From Rhyzopertha dominica (taxonomy: Eukaryota > Arthropoda > Insecta > Coleoptera > Bostrichidae), in the NCBI GenBank assembly GCA_025024175.1, contig QCXZ01000053.1, positions 4,836,001-4,900,000 of the forward strand: a stretch of 64,000 nucleotides of DNA, read 5' to 3'. The notes below the pieces were generated by a model. That model was not told the origin of the DNA. It saw only the letters and a program-made list of their open reading frames with translations, and ran no database searches. How positions within the stretch are numbered: the stretch's first letter is position 1; every line of letters starts with the position of its first letter. Shown here in pieces: positions 48,378 to 59,709 of this stretch. Made by a program: the position numbers and the translations under genes.

Positions 48378-49609
48378 GATTCCAAGTTTTTCAAGAATTG
48401 GGTATTTGCCATGTATTTATATTTTATTAAATTGCATATTAATAGGTAGCATCTAATCCACAAAACAGCTGTGGCAGCTTATAAATTCGAAAAAATGGAT
48501 CGTAAGGTGTATTTTTAATATTAAAAATGTGAATATCTAAAGGGACCGCCAAAACGCGAACATATTGACCGTGACGTCAGGTGTCTTGTAAATGGCCGCT
48601 TGTTTNCATCTGAGGTCAGCGCGTCACGCGTCAGCCTCAGCCCATCAATTTATCAGTTTGTTGTTTGCGTTCATTTTGTGGCAAGCGAATTAAAATACGC
48701 CAAGAAAAGTGAAATACTTATGTGTTATGACTTCTGAAGGCATGTTCATTATTATGGAATTTGTATACTGCGACAAGCGGTTCAACACGACGGAGATGAG
48801 GAACGTAAAAGCAACAGCATAAGTGAACTTTTTATCAAATTAACGTAGCACTGATAATTTAATCACAGTGGGTTGTTGGAAACATACTATTTGTAAACAT
48901 AAAAATGTAAGAATCAAAAATGTACCCCAAACTTGACATTTATTTTAGAGGTCAGAATAAATATAAATTGCCATTTATTTTCGGGGCTCTTGCGGCTCGT
49001 TTCCGGTCTGGCTAACAGTCGAATATATGGGGAAGAATGTCGTTCTTTATTATAACATTTCTCTCTATCAACTTAAAACGCATATAATTTTTCATATTCT
49101 CTTCAAGCTATAACAAAATGGAAACTGAATTGTAAACACTTACTACCCCAAAAAGAATAATAAAATTTACAGTAAGAATTAATATGATCTTCACAAACTT
49201 TGCGATTTCGGCATATCACGTCTAGGGGCCTTAAACAACTTTTTCATACATTGATAATCTCTAGGAACGATTACAAAAATTTTGTTAGCTACACAAATCA
49301 ATTTTTGGTGCGACCTCTTACACCGTCCTTTCAATAAACACCATACAAAAGCTTTTCCAATAGAAGACTGATACTACAGCATTAAACAGCACGCTCCTAG
49401 GTAATGTTTACATGACACTTGACGTCACGAGTTGAATAACCTTGGATAGAAGCGTTTTGGCAGTGACTCCTAAGATTCAAATTTCAGACCTGAAATTCTC
49501 TACCTACAAATATTTTTTTGTTTTTCTTTAACATGGCGTACGATATATATGCACTTCAAGATTCATTTTACGTAATTTTCAAAAAAAGTGATAATACCCA
49601 ATTATGCGT
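48378..49609. mobile_element. Foldback insertion that splits the LINE
   Basis: About 1.23 kb lies exactly between the two LINE halves. Its ends pair imperfectly: AATTGGGTATT near 48397-48407 against its complement near 49592-49602, GCCAAAACGC near 48549 against GCGTTTTGGC near 49453, and CGTGACGTCAGGTGTC near 48570 against GACACTTGACGTCACG near 49413. The inverted repeats thus span about 200 bp each. The interior has no credible ORF and one N (48606). Non-autonomous DNA element, family unknown. Confidence 0.7.
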
Positions 49610-50440
49610 AAATACCATCAAAACCAGCAACTTTGCGGGCTTTCAGAGCACAAATAGCTTGCCGGAGTTCTTCCAATGAGAATAATTGTGACAATTACAC
49701 TGAAGGTTTGAATCTTTCTCTTAACTCACGAAGTATTCCTGTCATATTTTTAAATTCCTCCGTAGATATTTGAACAGAATTGGATATAGTAACCTGACGA
49801 GCTATGTGTTTCATTAACGGTTGGTTCTAGTTTTTCAGCAGGTTCCAGCTGTTGCAATTGGAGTGGGTGAAGTTCATACTCAGCATTAGAGTATTCCATT
49901 TTTCTTCCGAGATTGATTCAGGGATTCTAGAATCCTGTTAGCCAATTCATAACTGGGATGAGCTTGATACTGTCTATACAAGATATCAAATATCTCGTAG
50001 TTTTCTGGGGTTGCTGGGACCCATCGAAGATTCATGTCAATTTGAGTACTAAATACTAACCAGTTCCATCGTGGTTTCTTAAGTGATGATACATTTTTAA
50101 TCTGTATCCCAACAACCACTAATTGTAAGGATGTTGGTTTCGTGGAAAGTCATTCAATATTTGTCGTATCACACGAAGAGGCACAGAATTAGCATCAAAG
50201 GAGCAGATGCAGAGGTCTGGATTGTAGTCACGTCTCCATCTTGTCGAATAGCAGCTCTTCTTCTCTTTTTCAGAGTAAACAAGATGCAGGTTGTGCTCTT
50301 CTAACCATTTCATCAGAGCAAGTCCGCAAATGTCGTTATCACTGCAGCACCGTAAATTATGATGGCTATTGATGTCACGCAAGTATGTTCGTAGTTGTGT
50401 GGCCAGACAGTATTTGGAGACTTATAAATGTTGTAAATGG
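49610..50440 (-). pseudogene. LINE endonuclease to RT start (right part of a split copy)
   Basis: On the minus strand 50382-50119 reads MRDINSHHNL, CGLALMKWLEEHNLHLVYSE and YNPDLCIC, the AP-endonuclease end of a Jockey-like LINE (usual GDFNSHH, NPDLxI). ORF 50119-49886 continues PRWNWLVFSTQIDMNLRWVP. From 49740 to 49610 the DNA matches the RT start at 8.88-8.97 kb. Together with 47571-48377 it forms one element of about 1.6 kb on the minus strand. Confidence 0.75.
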
Positions 50441-52053
50441 TGAGGTCTCCTACTTTAGTTATGATAATTTCAACACCATTTACAATTTACTTATTAAGTC
50501 AGATTTCACATAAGTTACAGACCCATAAATACTGCTATTTAGAGAATCGATTCGATTCGATCCTGTCAAGTACTCTTTACAAAGCAGTTATCAATTTTCT
50601 ACTAAACTTTCGCTTCATATTGTATAGGTATTTAAAATAAAGCGTACTTACCACCTTTCTCATTATTTTTCAGTTTTTTTCGGGAATCAATGATTGTTTT
50701 GCTAAGATCACATAAATAACATGCAACGCAACATGCTAAACTACTAGAAGGTGTGAAAGCATCACTCAGACACATCTATGCACATTTATTGATAGTAGTC
50801 GAAACGCAACTAAATATAAGAAAAATTTCTCACGCTTGCGCAAATCTCAGCAGTTGCGGCGTGTTTTTCCTCCCTACGGCGGACTTGTTGCGTGCATTTG
50901 TAAAATCCGCCGGCGGACATCGCGCCACACCGTTTTTTTTAAATTGTGGTTTGTCCTTTTTACGTACTTTACGTTTTTACGCCTTACAGAAAACAGTTTC
51001 GACTCGACAACGCTGTGTGGTTACCCGCTGAAGTTTAGGTGCGATATTGTTATTTATTGCATCTCCGGGGGTTAATTAGTCACGTAAAAACGGCGCTCAG
51101 GTTTATGTCGGCGCTCTTCCGCGCTGCCATCTACAGGCGTTGATTATTATCGGCCGGTTATCGGGCCGCGGATATGAATTATGAACAGTTGCGTACCGTT
51201 ATGGCTGCCCGGCTAGGAAATCAATGTTTATACCGTACTTTTATTTCTCTTCTCGGATCGCACCAGCTGAGCTTAACAGTTTCTGGTATGAGGAGGCCGA
51301 GATGGTGCTGAATGAACGACTGCCTATTTATTCTCGATTTTTTCGATAAACAGAAATAAAAATGAGTTCGATACAGCTAATCAAAACCCATTTCTTTATA
51401 GCATGTGATTTAGGACAATTTATTTGCTACATGAAAGAAATTATGTTGAAAAAGACAATAAAAGAGGTTTAGTTTTTTTGGAATATCATGCTCCAGTAGG
51501 TATCAATCTAAGAGCAAAATCGATACCATGAAAAGATATGTAAAAATTTTAATATTTTCAATTTTTTGTGTGCAACTATTTTTTCTTGCAATCTTAGCAC
51601 ACATAAAAATTGTTTCTTAATTGTATTGGATTACAAATTCAAAACAAAAAACTTATCCTGTGTATGTATCAGTACATTGATACATTGAATCAGTGGTATT
51701 GATCTTTTGTATTCATACCATTATTTGTTTAAATGCGTTCATATTATACTCTCTTATACTCAAAAAATATATTGTCTTCTTTCTAAACTTTAGTATTGTA
51801 GGTCGAAAATTATTAATGTCTAAACTTAAGCTAGCCTTTTGTTTAAATTAATGTGGCAAATACTTGATATAAACACATACATACACATATTAGCATAGAA
51901 ACTCTTTCTCTCTTCAAAATAAGATTCCAAAAACTTCCCTTCTATTAAAGAACTGCTAAAAAACGTAATATGTAGTAGTAACTACTTACTCTGCATTAGT
52001 TCATTCTACATTTACAAAATTAACAATTAGATCCTTATTTTCAGAAATAACTA
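50441..52053. promoter_or_regulatory. Non-coding DNA with GC-richer island at about 50830-51310
   Basis: The island contains CTACGGCGGACTTGTTGCG, AATCCGCCGGCGGACATCGCG and TATCGGCCGGTTATCGGGCC. Two overlapping ORFs (50753-51031 and 50836-51075) run through it in different frames without similarity. The rest is AT-rich and unassigned. Candidate regulatory DNA. Confidence 0.4.
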
Positions 52054-53334
52054 TACAGGATGTTTCACGAATGATAATGACCCTGACGAAATTAAAAATA
52101 GAACCCAAAATACATTCTCATAGCCAATGTTGTTATTTCACATAATGATATTATTTTAAAAATAAATTGGGAATCAATGACGGCTAGGCGCTATGGTTCC
52201 TGTCACTGTATTTATTAAAAGTCAAAATGTATTCAAATGATGAAAGAACAGATATGATTTGGATTTAGGGTGAATGCAAGAAAAATGCTTCCGCTGCTTC
52301 CCGTTTATACAGACAACATTTTCCAAATAGAAGAGCTCCTGCCGGTACAATTTTCAAGAGACTTGAATTAACTTTAAGGACAAACTGGCCACCACTGAAA
52401 AAGTCAAGAGAAAGAACAGCAACAGGCCCTGTCAATGAAATTAGAGTATTAGAAATGATTGACGAAAATCCTCATATTAGTCAAAGGGTAGTCTCAAGAG
52501 CAACCGGTATTAGTTTGTCTTCAGTACACCTAATAATTAAAGGCAATCAATATCGTCCGTATCAGTTGCAATTGGTTCAGGCCTTAAAGGAGACACATTA
52601 TCCTAAACGACTGGCTTTTTGTAACTTTTTTCGGGAACACCAAAATTTGAATGTGAGATTTTATGACAACATTTGCTTCTCAGATGAAGCAAGATTTTCT
52701 AATAATGGTGGAGTTAACAAACATAACATGCATTATTATGCGCAAGAAAATCCACGTTGGATTCGAGAAGGACATTTTCAAACTATATACTTGACGAATG
52801 TCTGGTGCGGAATATTGGGCAATCAAATTGTCGGGCCTTATTTTTTCGCGATGGTTTAAACGGCAATACTTATCTAAATTTTTTAAGAAACATTTTACCG
52901 GTACTTCTCCAAAATGTAAATTTCAAGTAAGACAAGATCTATGGTTCCAACAAGATGGGGCACTTGCGCATTATCATCGAATAGTGCGAAATCATCTTGA
53001 TTTGGTTTTGCCTAACCTATGGATAGGAAGAGGTTAAATTAATCCTTGACCACCGAGAAGCCCGGACCTTACTCCTTTGGATTTTTTCTACGGGGAATGG
53101 TAAAAGAGCAAGTATACCAAACATCATTTGAATCATTTAGAAAATAAAATACGTGATGCATGTAGATCCATCACTCCAGAAATGTTAATGCATGTTAAAA
53201 GATCGTTTTGGGCACAAATTCAAGCTTGTAGAAACAGTGGAGGGCAACATTTTGAGCATTTGTTACATTAATGTTATTGAATAAAAAAATTTCAAAAATA
53301 AAATTTGTTTTACAATACCGAATTTGCTTAAAGC
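52054..53334 (+). mobile_element. DD41D mariner-type element, copy A
   Basis: It starts TACAGGATGTTTCAC at 52054 and carries one transposase pseudogene. Similarity to copy B (56951-58240) ends on the right at AATTTGCTTAAAGCA (53320-53334). No complement of the left end is visible at the right, so the right terminal repeat is missing or unrecognisable. Confidence 0.7.
52227..53271 (+). pseudogene. DD41D mariner transposase, copy A
   Basis: The start MYSNDERTDMIWI is followed by an in-frame TAG, then GECKKNAS and the two-part DNA-binding region (RVLEMIDENPHISQRVVSRA, ISLSSVHLII). First Asp block NICFSDEARFSNNGG is intact. A shift near 52840 changes frame before RDGLNGNTYL. The second Asp block LWFQQDGALAHYHRIVRN and third PPRSPDLTPLDFF are 41 residues apart. 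Two stops break the C-terminal half, which ends at TAA 53269-53271. Confidence 0.88.
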
Positions 53335-54075
53335 AGATTATAGGATAGGATACTACATACAACATTGCGGCGTTTTGAAGACTACAAGGATCAAAAGAGG
53401 CAAGCCAACCCGTAGCAAAGCCCTCCGCTTTACATATTCACCTGGACGACGCTAGTCTAGCGCAGCAATTTCAGTCTCTCGGGTCGAAAAAACAATTTAC
53501 GTCACGCAGATAATTACACAGCGCAACTAAGCATTTATCCTAGCGATTATTAGTGTATAAATGGAACAGGAAACTTCCATTTATGCGCAGATGTTCAGCG
53601 CTGTCTTCTCGAAACGGAAGCCAGTGAATCTGACCGGCTATCTGATAAAACTGCAGTTTTTGCAATATTTCAGCAGACGCCGCAGTTAATGGTCTGCGAA
53701 AGGTAGCAGACCTTATTAAAAGTTGCGAGCGGGCAATTTCCTGTGGTGATAGAAAAAAGAAAGTGATGCACTTCGGTTAGAAGGATTATAGGATGCCCAG
53801 AAATAATATTTTGGTACGGTATAAAAATTTTGGTGCCCAGGTACACTTTAATTACACTGCTCTACAAAAAAATTTCGTTTTTTGTCTTAAAGTTTATTTT
53901 ATGATTTTCCTGTTTGTTGTGTGCAGAAATCAAGAAAAAATACCTTTATTTCGAATAAAGTTCGTCTTTGCACATTAAGTTAGAGTTAATGAAACAATTT
54001 GTGAAACAAATGGATAACAAGCTTTTGTATTTATAAAAAGTTTTTTCTTAAGTTGTCACAAGCAAAAGTTATAAC
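53335..54075. promoter_or_regulatory. GC-richer non-coding island and AT-rich tail
   Basis: About 53340-53720 is GC-richer (CACCTGGACGACGCTAGTC, GAAACGGAAGCCAGTGAATC) and then gives way to AT-rich DNA. No ORF has a recognised product. Candidate regulatory DNA by composition. Confidence 0.3.
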
Positions 54076-54079
54076 TGAA

Positions 54080-54445
54080 GTTGTTGGTCTGTAACAATTT
54101 CTAAACTTGCTTAGTAAAGCTCAAAAAGCAAGTTGGAACAGTTTTAAGGCAGTAGGCTCTGGATTTTTAGGAAATAACAACTACCAAACATCGGTTGAAA
54201 ATATGTTAAAAAACTTCGTCCATGGGTTGTAGGGTGTCGTTAAAAGTGCATATGCTGCATGTTCATTTAGATAAATTTAAAAATAACATGAGGGTGTAAC
54301 TAGAAGAGCAAGGAAAACGTTTCCATCAAGATATTATGATCTTCGAACGACGTTATCAAGGCCAATGCGATGAAAATACGATAGGAGACTATATTTGGAG
54401 TTTATCAAGAGAAAGTACTTATGAACATAAAAGAAACAGTAACAC
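54080..54445 (+). pseudogene. Relic of a repeated arthropod protein family
   Basis: In shifting frames the plus strand reads KASWNSFKAVGSGFLGNNNY, then SVENMLKNF, then EEQGKRFHQDIMIFERRYQG-like and DYIWSLSRESTYEHKRN. I recognise this pattern (FLGN, GERFHQDI, ERRYQG, DYxWxLxRE) from repetitive proteins of unknown function in arthropod assemblies, probably transposon-borne. It is frameshifted and stop-bearing. Confidence 0.55.
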
Positions 54446-54641
54446 TGTCCGCTTTTAAATTATATTCCACTTTGATAGTAATAATTAATGAAACAAATAG
54501 AGAAATATATTTGTATTGCTTTATTATAAAAAAATATAGTTACAGATTTTCAAAAATATCGTTTAAAGGTTCTTCTGGACAGAAAAGCAAACTTTTTCAT
54601 GCCATATAATTTTTTTTCGTTCAACTATGATCTAATCTACC

Positions 54642-55185
54642 AAAATTTTAAGGTCCAAAAAGAACAAAGGGGTTATCCTTTGATGTTTTGTGATTTTTCG
54701 GTGGAAACTAATTTTAGCTCAAAATCGACACACAGATGCATTTGGAGCTGCAGATTCCAAAAATTTGATCAGAAAAGAGCTAGGACGTCGGACGGCCTAA
54801 ATTAGTCCGCTTTTAGATCGAACCGTTGTAGCTAGCGACAGACGGATAGCATTCCGAAATTCGGGAGGTCCAGATTATTAAATATGCTTGAAATTATACA
54901 AGTCGGAGGTGCAAAAATTTTAAGGTCCAAAAAGAACAAAGGGGTTGTTAGCCTTTGATGTTTTGCGATTTTTCGGTGGAAACTAATTTTAGCTGAAAAT
55001 CGACAAACAGATGTATTTTGAGCTGCAGATTCAAAAAATTTGATTAGAAATGAGCTAGGACGTTGGGCGGCCTAATTTACTCCGCTTTTAGATCGAACCG
55101 TTGTAGCTAGCGATAGACTGATACCATTCCGAAATCCGGGAGGTCCAGATTAGTAAATATGCTTAAAATTATACAAAAACAAAAG
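54642..55185 (+). repeat. Tandem dimer with 272-bp unit
   Basis: Units begin AAAATTTTAAGGTCCAAAAAG at 54642 and 54914 (first 20 bases the same) and match through GATTTTTCGGTGGAAACTAA, GATCGAACCGTTGTAGCTAG and GGGAGGTCCAGATTA to the end, with scattered substitutions and small indels. It looks like a satellite monomer pair or a recent duplication. Confidence 0.9.
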
Positions 55186-55189
55186 GCCC

Positions 55190-55836
55190 AATAATGTGCT
55201 CACCGATAATACCACACCAGATATTCACTTTCTGAGGGTGTTGTGTGTGGACTTGTTCCATCTAATGTGGATTTGTGTCCGACCAATATCTGCAATTATG
55301 TCTATTCACATTAGCACTGAGGCAAAAAGTCGCTTCATCAGAAAACATAATCGTATTTAAAATGTTTCTATCTTCATCGGTCATGTTCATAGTAGTTTCG
55401 CAAAATTTCATCCTATATACGATCGAAATCAACTTTGCTCAGTTCTTGTAATAGGCGAATTTTGTATGGATGAAACTTTCCTTTTTCAAAATTTTCTGAA
55501 TAGATCTTCAGCTAATATGATGATTGAGAGCACGCTGTTTTATGGAACATTTGGGATTCTCTTGCACATTAAAAGATCATTGAGGCTAGTTTCTTCACTC
55601 GTGGCAACCTTTGGACGTCCTGGTTTTTGACGATTTTTAACACCGCCGGTTTCGTCAAAACGTTGCAGTGTTTTAATAACTGTTGATCTGGCAACTGGTC
55701 CACGATCTTCATGAATTGCATTGAAGAGTGCAACTACTTCCGAATAACTTAGCCTTCTATCTCCATAACCAGTCGTCATCAAAATTTCGATGCGATCATG
55801 TTCAGTTAACTGAGGCATTGCGATTGCAAATAACAA
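55190..55836 (-). pseudogene. Mariner/Tc1-type transposase relic, N-terminal half
   Basis: Minus-strand ORF 55836-55540 begins in frame at MPQLTEHDRIEILMTTGYGD and contains a helix-turn-helix region (VARSTVIKTLQRFDETGGVK, GRPKVATSEETS). Below 55540 the reading is broken but still shows LCFLMKRLFASVL-like text at the first-Asp block and HIRWNKSTHNTLRK near 55250. The C-terminal catalytic half is absent. Confidence 0.75.
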
Positions 55837-55839
55837 AGT

Positions 55840-56950
55840 GAATGAAAATTATCACCAGTCACGAGGAAAATGGAGATACCTGGAGTTTTTGTTCTTACTT
55901 AGCGATAAAGAATATGGTTTTTATGCCGAAGTTTTTTGCAAGACCCAAATTTTTATCACACTTTTCTCAACTCAGAATTATTTTAAAACTTGCGCCCATA
56001 TCTCGGAAACAAGAGCTGACATGGAGTTGAAAAAAATACAGAAAATATCCTGCTGGTTCCATACTTTGTAGCGTCTCGGTATAAATTTTACTGCTTCACA
56101 AAAAACTTAGTAACCCACCTTATAAGTTGGTTGTCTTGGTTGCATTCCTGCTCAAGCAACACTTTAAACCTGTGTTGATTGAACTGGCATACACTTAACT
56201 AATATTGCAAAATCCATCAAAACTGATAATCGCGAGACCACTACGCAGCGTCTACTTTGTCATGATCCTGTAACCGCCCATTATCTTAATGGCGGATTCA
56301 ATTGACTGAAATAATCATTATCATGTTTACTGTTAACGACTGGAGTGATTTATTCCTTCAAAACGGTTGATGCGGACGTACGGGAGCATCTAATTATCAT
56401 ACTAGAAATAAATTGCGCAAAATGCGGGTTTATCGGCAAGCTAGTGCCCAGGTTGCGCCCATTTGCATAATACAAACCATGTTAGGTAGCACAACGCCGT
56501 TTATGGTTTGAATTTTATGAGCGAACGCAATGGGAGACCCGCACTATGGTCATCTGGAAAATTTATGAGCCGCGTTAAATTTTTGCCAATTTCGAAAGCT
56601 TAGAATGTTTCAGTGACAGTGATACTCTTCACATGGGGGCATGTACAAAAAAGATTTGAAGAAGATCGTAGATATTTTCCCAAAATTAATGTCGAAAAAT
56701 GATAATTTGGGTAGTTCCTGTGTGTAAATGTTTAAAGAACGATGTTACGTACTAAAGCAGGTTACGACATATTTGTTTACTCATTTTAGCGCGTATTACG
56801 CAAGTAATAAATTGTCATACTTGATGGCGGGGTAATTATGGCTAATCAAGGTCACTACATACATCGTTGCATGTTTGATTCAAGCTGATATTCTGCACAA
56901 ATTTACATGTTTAAAAAGCAATACGTAAGCGTAGTCTTTGACGGTATTTA
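55840..56950. promoter_or_regulatory. Non-coding DNA with GC-richer island at about 56130-56560
   Basis: The island contains ACTACGCAGCGTCTAC, GATGCGGACGTACGGGAGC and AGTGCCCAGGTTGCGCCC. Overlapping small ORFs at 55838-56071 have no similarity. Candidate regulatory DNA. Confidence 0.3.
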
Positions 56951-58240
56951 TACAGGATATTTCACAAATGACAATGAGCTTGTCGAAATTAAAAATGCAA
57001 CCCAAAATACATTCTCATAGCCAATGTGGTTATTTTACATATTGGTATTATTTAAAAAATAAATTGGGAACCCACGACGGCTATGCGCTATGGTTCCTGT
57101 CACTACAACTAATTCTCTTATCTATGACTGTATTTATTAAAAGTCAAAATGTATTCAAATAATGAAAAAACAGATTTGATTTTGATTTATGGTGAATGCA
57201 AGAAAAATGCTTCCGCTGCTGCCCGTTTATACAGACAACGTTTTCCAAACATAAGAGCTCCTGCCGATGAAATTTTCAAGAGACTTGAATTTACTTTAAG
57301 GACAAACTGGCCACCACTGAAAAAGCCAAGAGAAAGAACAGTAACAGGCCCTGAGAATGAAATTAGAGTATTGGAAATGATTGACGAAAATCCTCATATT
57401 AGTCAAAGGGTAGTCTCAAGAGCAACCGGTATTAGTCTGTCTTCAGTACACCGAATAATTAAAGGCAATCAATTTCATGCGTATCCCTTGCAATTAATTG
57501 GTTAAGGCCTTAAAGGAGACAGACTGGGTTTTTGTAACTTTTTTTGGGAACACCAAAATTTGATTGTGAGGTTTTATGACAGCATTTGCTTCTCAGATGA
57601 AGCAAGATTTTTTAATAATGGTGGAGTTAACAAACTTAACATGCATTATTATGCGTAAGAAACTCCACGTTGGATTCGAGAAGAACATCTACGAAACTAT
57701 CTACTCGACGAATATCTGGTGCAGAATATTGGGGAATCAAATTGTTGGGCCTTAATTTTTTCGCGATAGTTTAAACGGCAATACTTATCTAAATATTTTA
57801 CTTCTCCAAAATGTAAATTTACAAGTAAGACAAGATCTATGGTTCCAACAAGATGGGGCACCTGCGCATTATCATAGAATAGTCCGAAATCATCTTGATT
57901 TGGTTTTGCCTAACCGATGGATAGGAAGAGGTTCAATTAATCCTTGGCCACCAAGAAGCCCGGACCTTACTCCTTTGGATTTTTTTCTGTAGGGAATGGT
58001 AAAAGAGCACGTATACCAAACACCAATTGAAAGTGTAGAACATTTAGAAAATAAAATACGTGATGCATGTAGATCCATCACCCAGAAATGTTAATGCATG
58101 TTAAGAGATCGTTTTGGGCACGAATTCAAGCTTGTGAAAACAGCGGAGGGCGATATTTCGAGCATTTATTACATTAATGTTATCGAATAAACATTTTTCA
58201 AAAATAAAATTTGTTTTACAATACCGAATTTACGTAAAGC
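56951..58240 (+). mobile_element. DD41D mariner-type element, copy B
   Basis: It starts TACAGGATATTTCAC at 56951 and parallels copy A nearly base for base through the transposase and 3' flank, ending at AATTTACGTAAAGCA (about 58226-58240). An extra block (ACAACTAATTCTCTTATCTATG, shown short: near 57105-57127) precedes the coding part. As in copy A, no right terminal inverted repeat is seen. Confidence 0.7.
57149..58177 (+). pseudogene. DD41D mariner transposase, copy B
   Basis: The start MYSNNEKTDLILIYGECKK is open to a stop at 57503-57505, so it lacks the early stop of copy A. The DNA-binding region (GISLSSVHRIIKGNQF) is intact. Further on, SICFSDEARFFNNGG (first Asp), LWFQQDGAPAHYHRIVRN (second) and PPRSPDLTPLDFF (third) lie in shifted frames, with a deletion near 57510 and another near 57800. 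It ends at TAA 58175-58177. Confidence 0.88.
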
Positions 58241-58319
58241 AAATGATTGAAGTTTATGTCAAAATTTACGAATTTATACAGCTCTTTACGTTTTATATTT
58301 TTTTAAGACGATGAACAAT

Positions 58320-58770
58320 TATCAATGTTATCTCTGCAAATGTATTTTGGGTTGCATCTTTTAATTTCGCCAGGTTTATTATCACATCCTGTAGATGCAA
58401 ATTTATATACGCGAAAATGTCTTCCAAATTTATTAAATATTATTAGAACACATCATAGTGGAGGCGAAATTATGTTCTGGCCAGAACTGGCATGTTGTCA
58501 TTATGCCCGAACAACAAGGGAATGGTTGTTTACAAATCGCATTCCTTTTGTACCAAAGCAAGACGATCCCCCAAATCTTCCACAAGCACGAACTATCGAA
58601 GAATTTTGGGGTTTACTAAGTAGAAAGCTCTATGATAATGGCTGGGAAGTACAAAACGAGAAGCAGTTGCGAAGGCGCGTTTATCAAAAGTTGCGTTAAA
58701 TAGATATTGGAATTGTCCAAAGACTGATGCGAGGATGCGACATGTAAGGACAAAATTACGTGTCAGTGAT
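58320..58770 (+). pseudogene. DDE transposase C-terminal fragment, different family
   Basis: ORF 58325-58699 reads VDANLYTRKCLPNLLNIIR, GGEIMFWPELACCHYARTT, FVPKQDDPPNLPQARTIEEF and WGLLSRKLYDNGW, the C-terminal part of a mariner/Tc1-like transposase. At the second catalytic position relatives have WPDLASCHY, and here it is WPEL. The N-terminal half is missing. It abuts copy B of the DD41D element with about 80 bp between. Confidence 0.65.
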
Positions 58771-59705
58771 GTAATTCTTGAAATGTGCTCTAGATTAGTG
58801 ATAAAATTTAATACTATTTCATTATTTTCAGTATTGTTAATTTTCTATTTTGTGTTAGTCTTCATAAATTTTTACCAAAACTTTTGTTACACACGTTATA
58901 TAAAGGATGGTCTCTTCTGGTGTAGAAGTATTCTCCTAGATCTACTATTTATCTGTGATGCATGTTCTTTATATCTATGTGTATGCTCTTCCTCCATCTT
59001 TATTATAATTATTATTATATTGGTTGATTATTTTCGAAATGAGATCATTGCTTCACAAACGGCTGACCGCGCAGGGGGCGTGAGAATAAACTGTCACGAT
59101 TACACACCAGAAATGATCTAACTCGTTATTTAACACACTTTCCACCTTCGAATTTAAGACCGCTGCTCCTGATCGAGTGAATGCGGGCCCGCAGCTCTGT
59201 TCACGTTTGATATATCACGACTAGGAAACACACACACACACACTTCCCAACACGGCGGTTTCCCATGTTTCATTTGCTCTGGTTGCTTTCCAGGTCGGGC
59301 CTCCCAAGCGAACAATTCGCACCACTCGTAATAACAATATTCGAGAGCGACTCGAGAATCTTAATTAAATTATGTCGGGGGGAAAGCAACGCCACGATCA
59401 TTGTGCGAACGGGAGCAGTGTCGCGGTCAAGTGCGACTGTCGAAACGAGAGTTGATCAAATCGAGCGCAGAGCTCAAGAGGTCGTAGACGTTTGATTTCA
59501 CTTTGGCATCATCTGCTGGAAGAAGAGCGTGCTCTGTTTTCTGGTGAATCACCTTTTAGTCTTCACAGATGTGAAGAGGTAGTGAACCACCGAATGTTTC
59601 CATTTCATCCCAAGGGATGAATATCTCGGTAGACCACGTTTTGAACCAGAGTCCAAATGGTAGAAATTACTTGTATATTCCTCAAAATCGGGTCGTTTGG
59701 TTACG
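58771..59705. promoter_or_regulatory. Non-coding DNA with GC-richer island at about 59050-59520
   Basis: The island holds GACCGCGCAGGGGGCGTGAG, GAATGCGGGCCCGCAGCTC, a short CA run (59230-59243) and GCGACTCGAGAATC. ORF 59265-59495 runs through it with no similarity. Candidate regulatory DNA. Confidence 0.35.
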
Positions 59706-59709
59706 AGTA

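Noticed and set aside
52054..58240. The two DD41D copies considered as a segmental duplication
   Set aside because: Flanking DNA on both sides differs completely, so only the element itself is shared.
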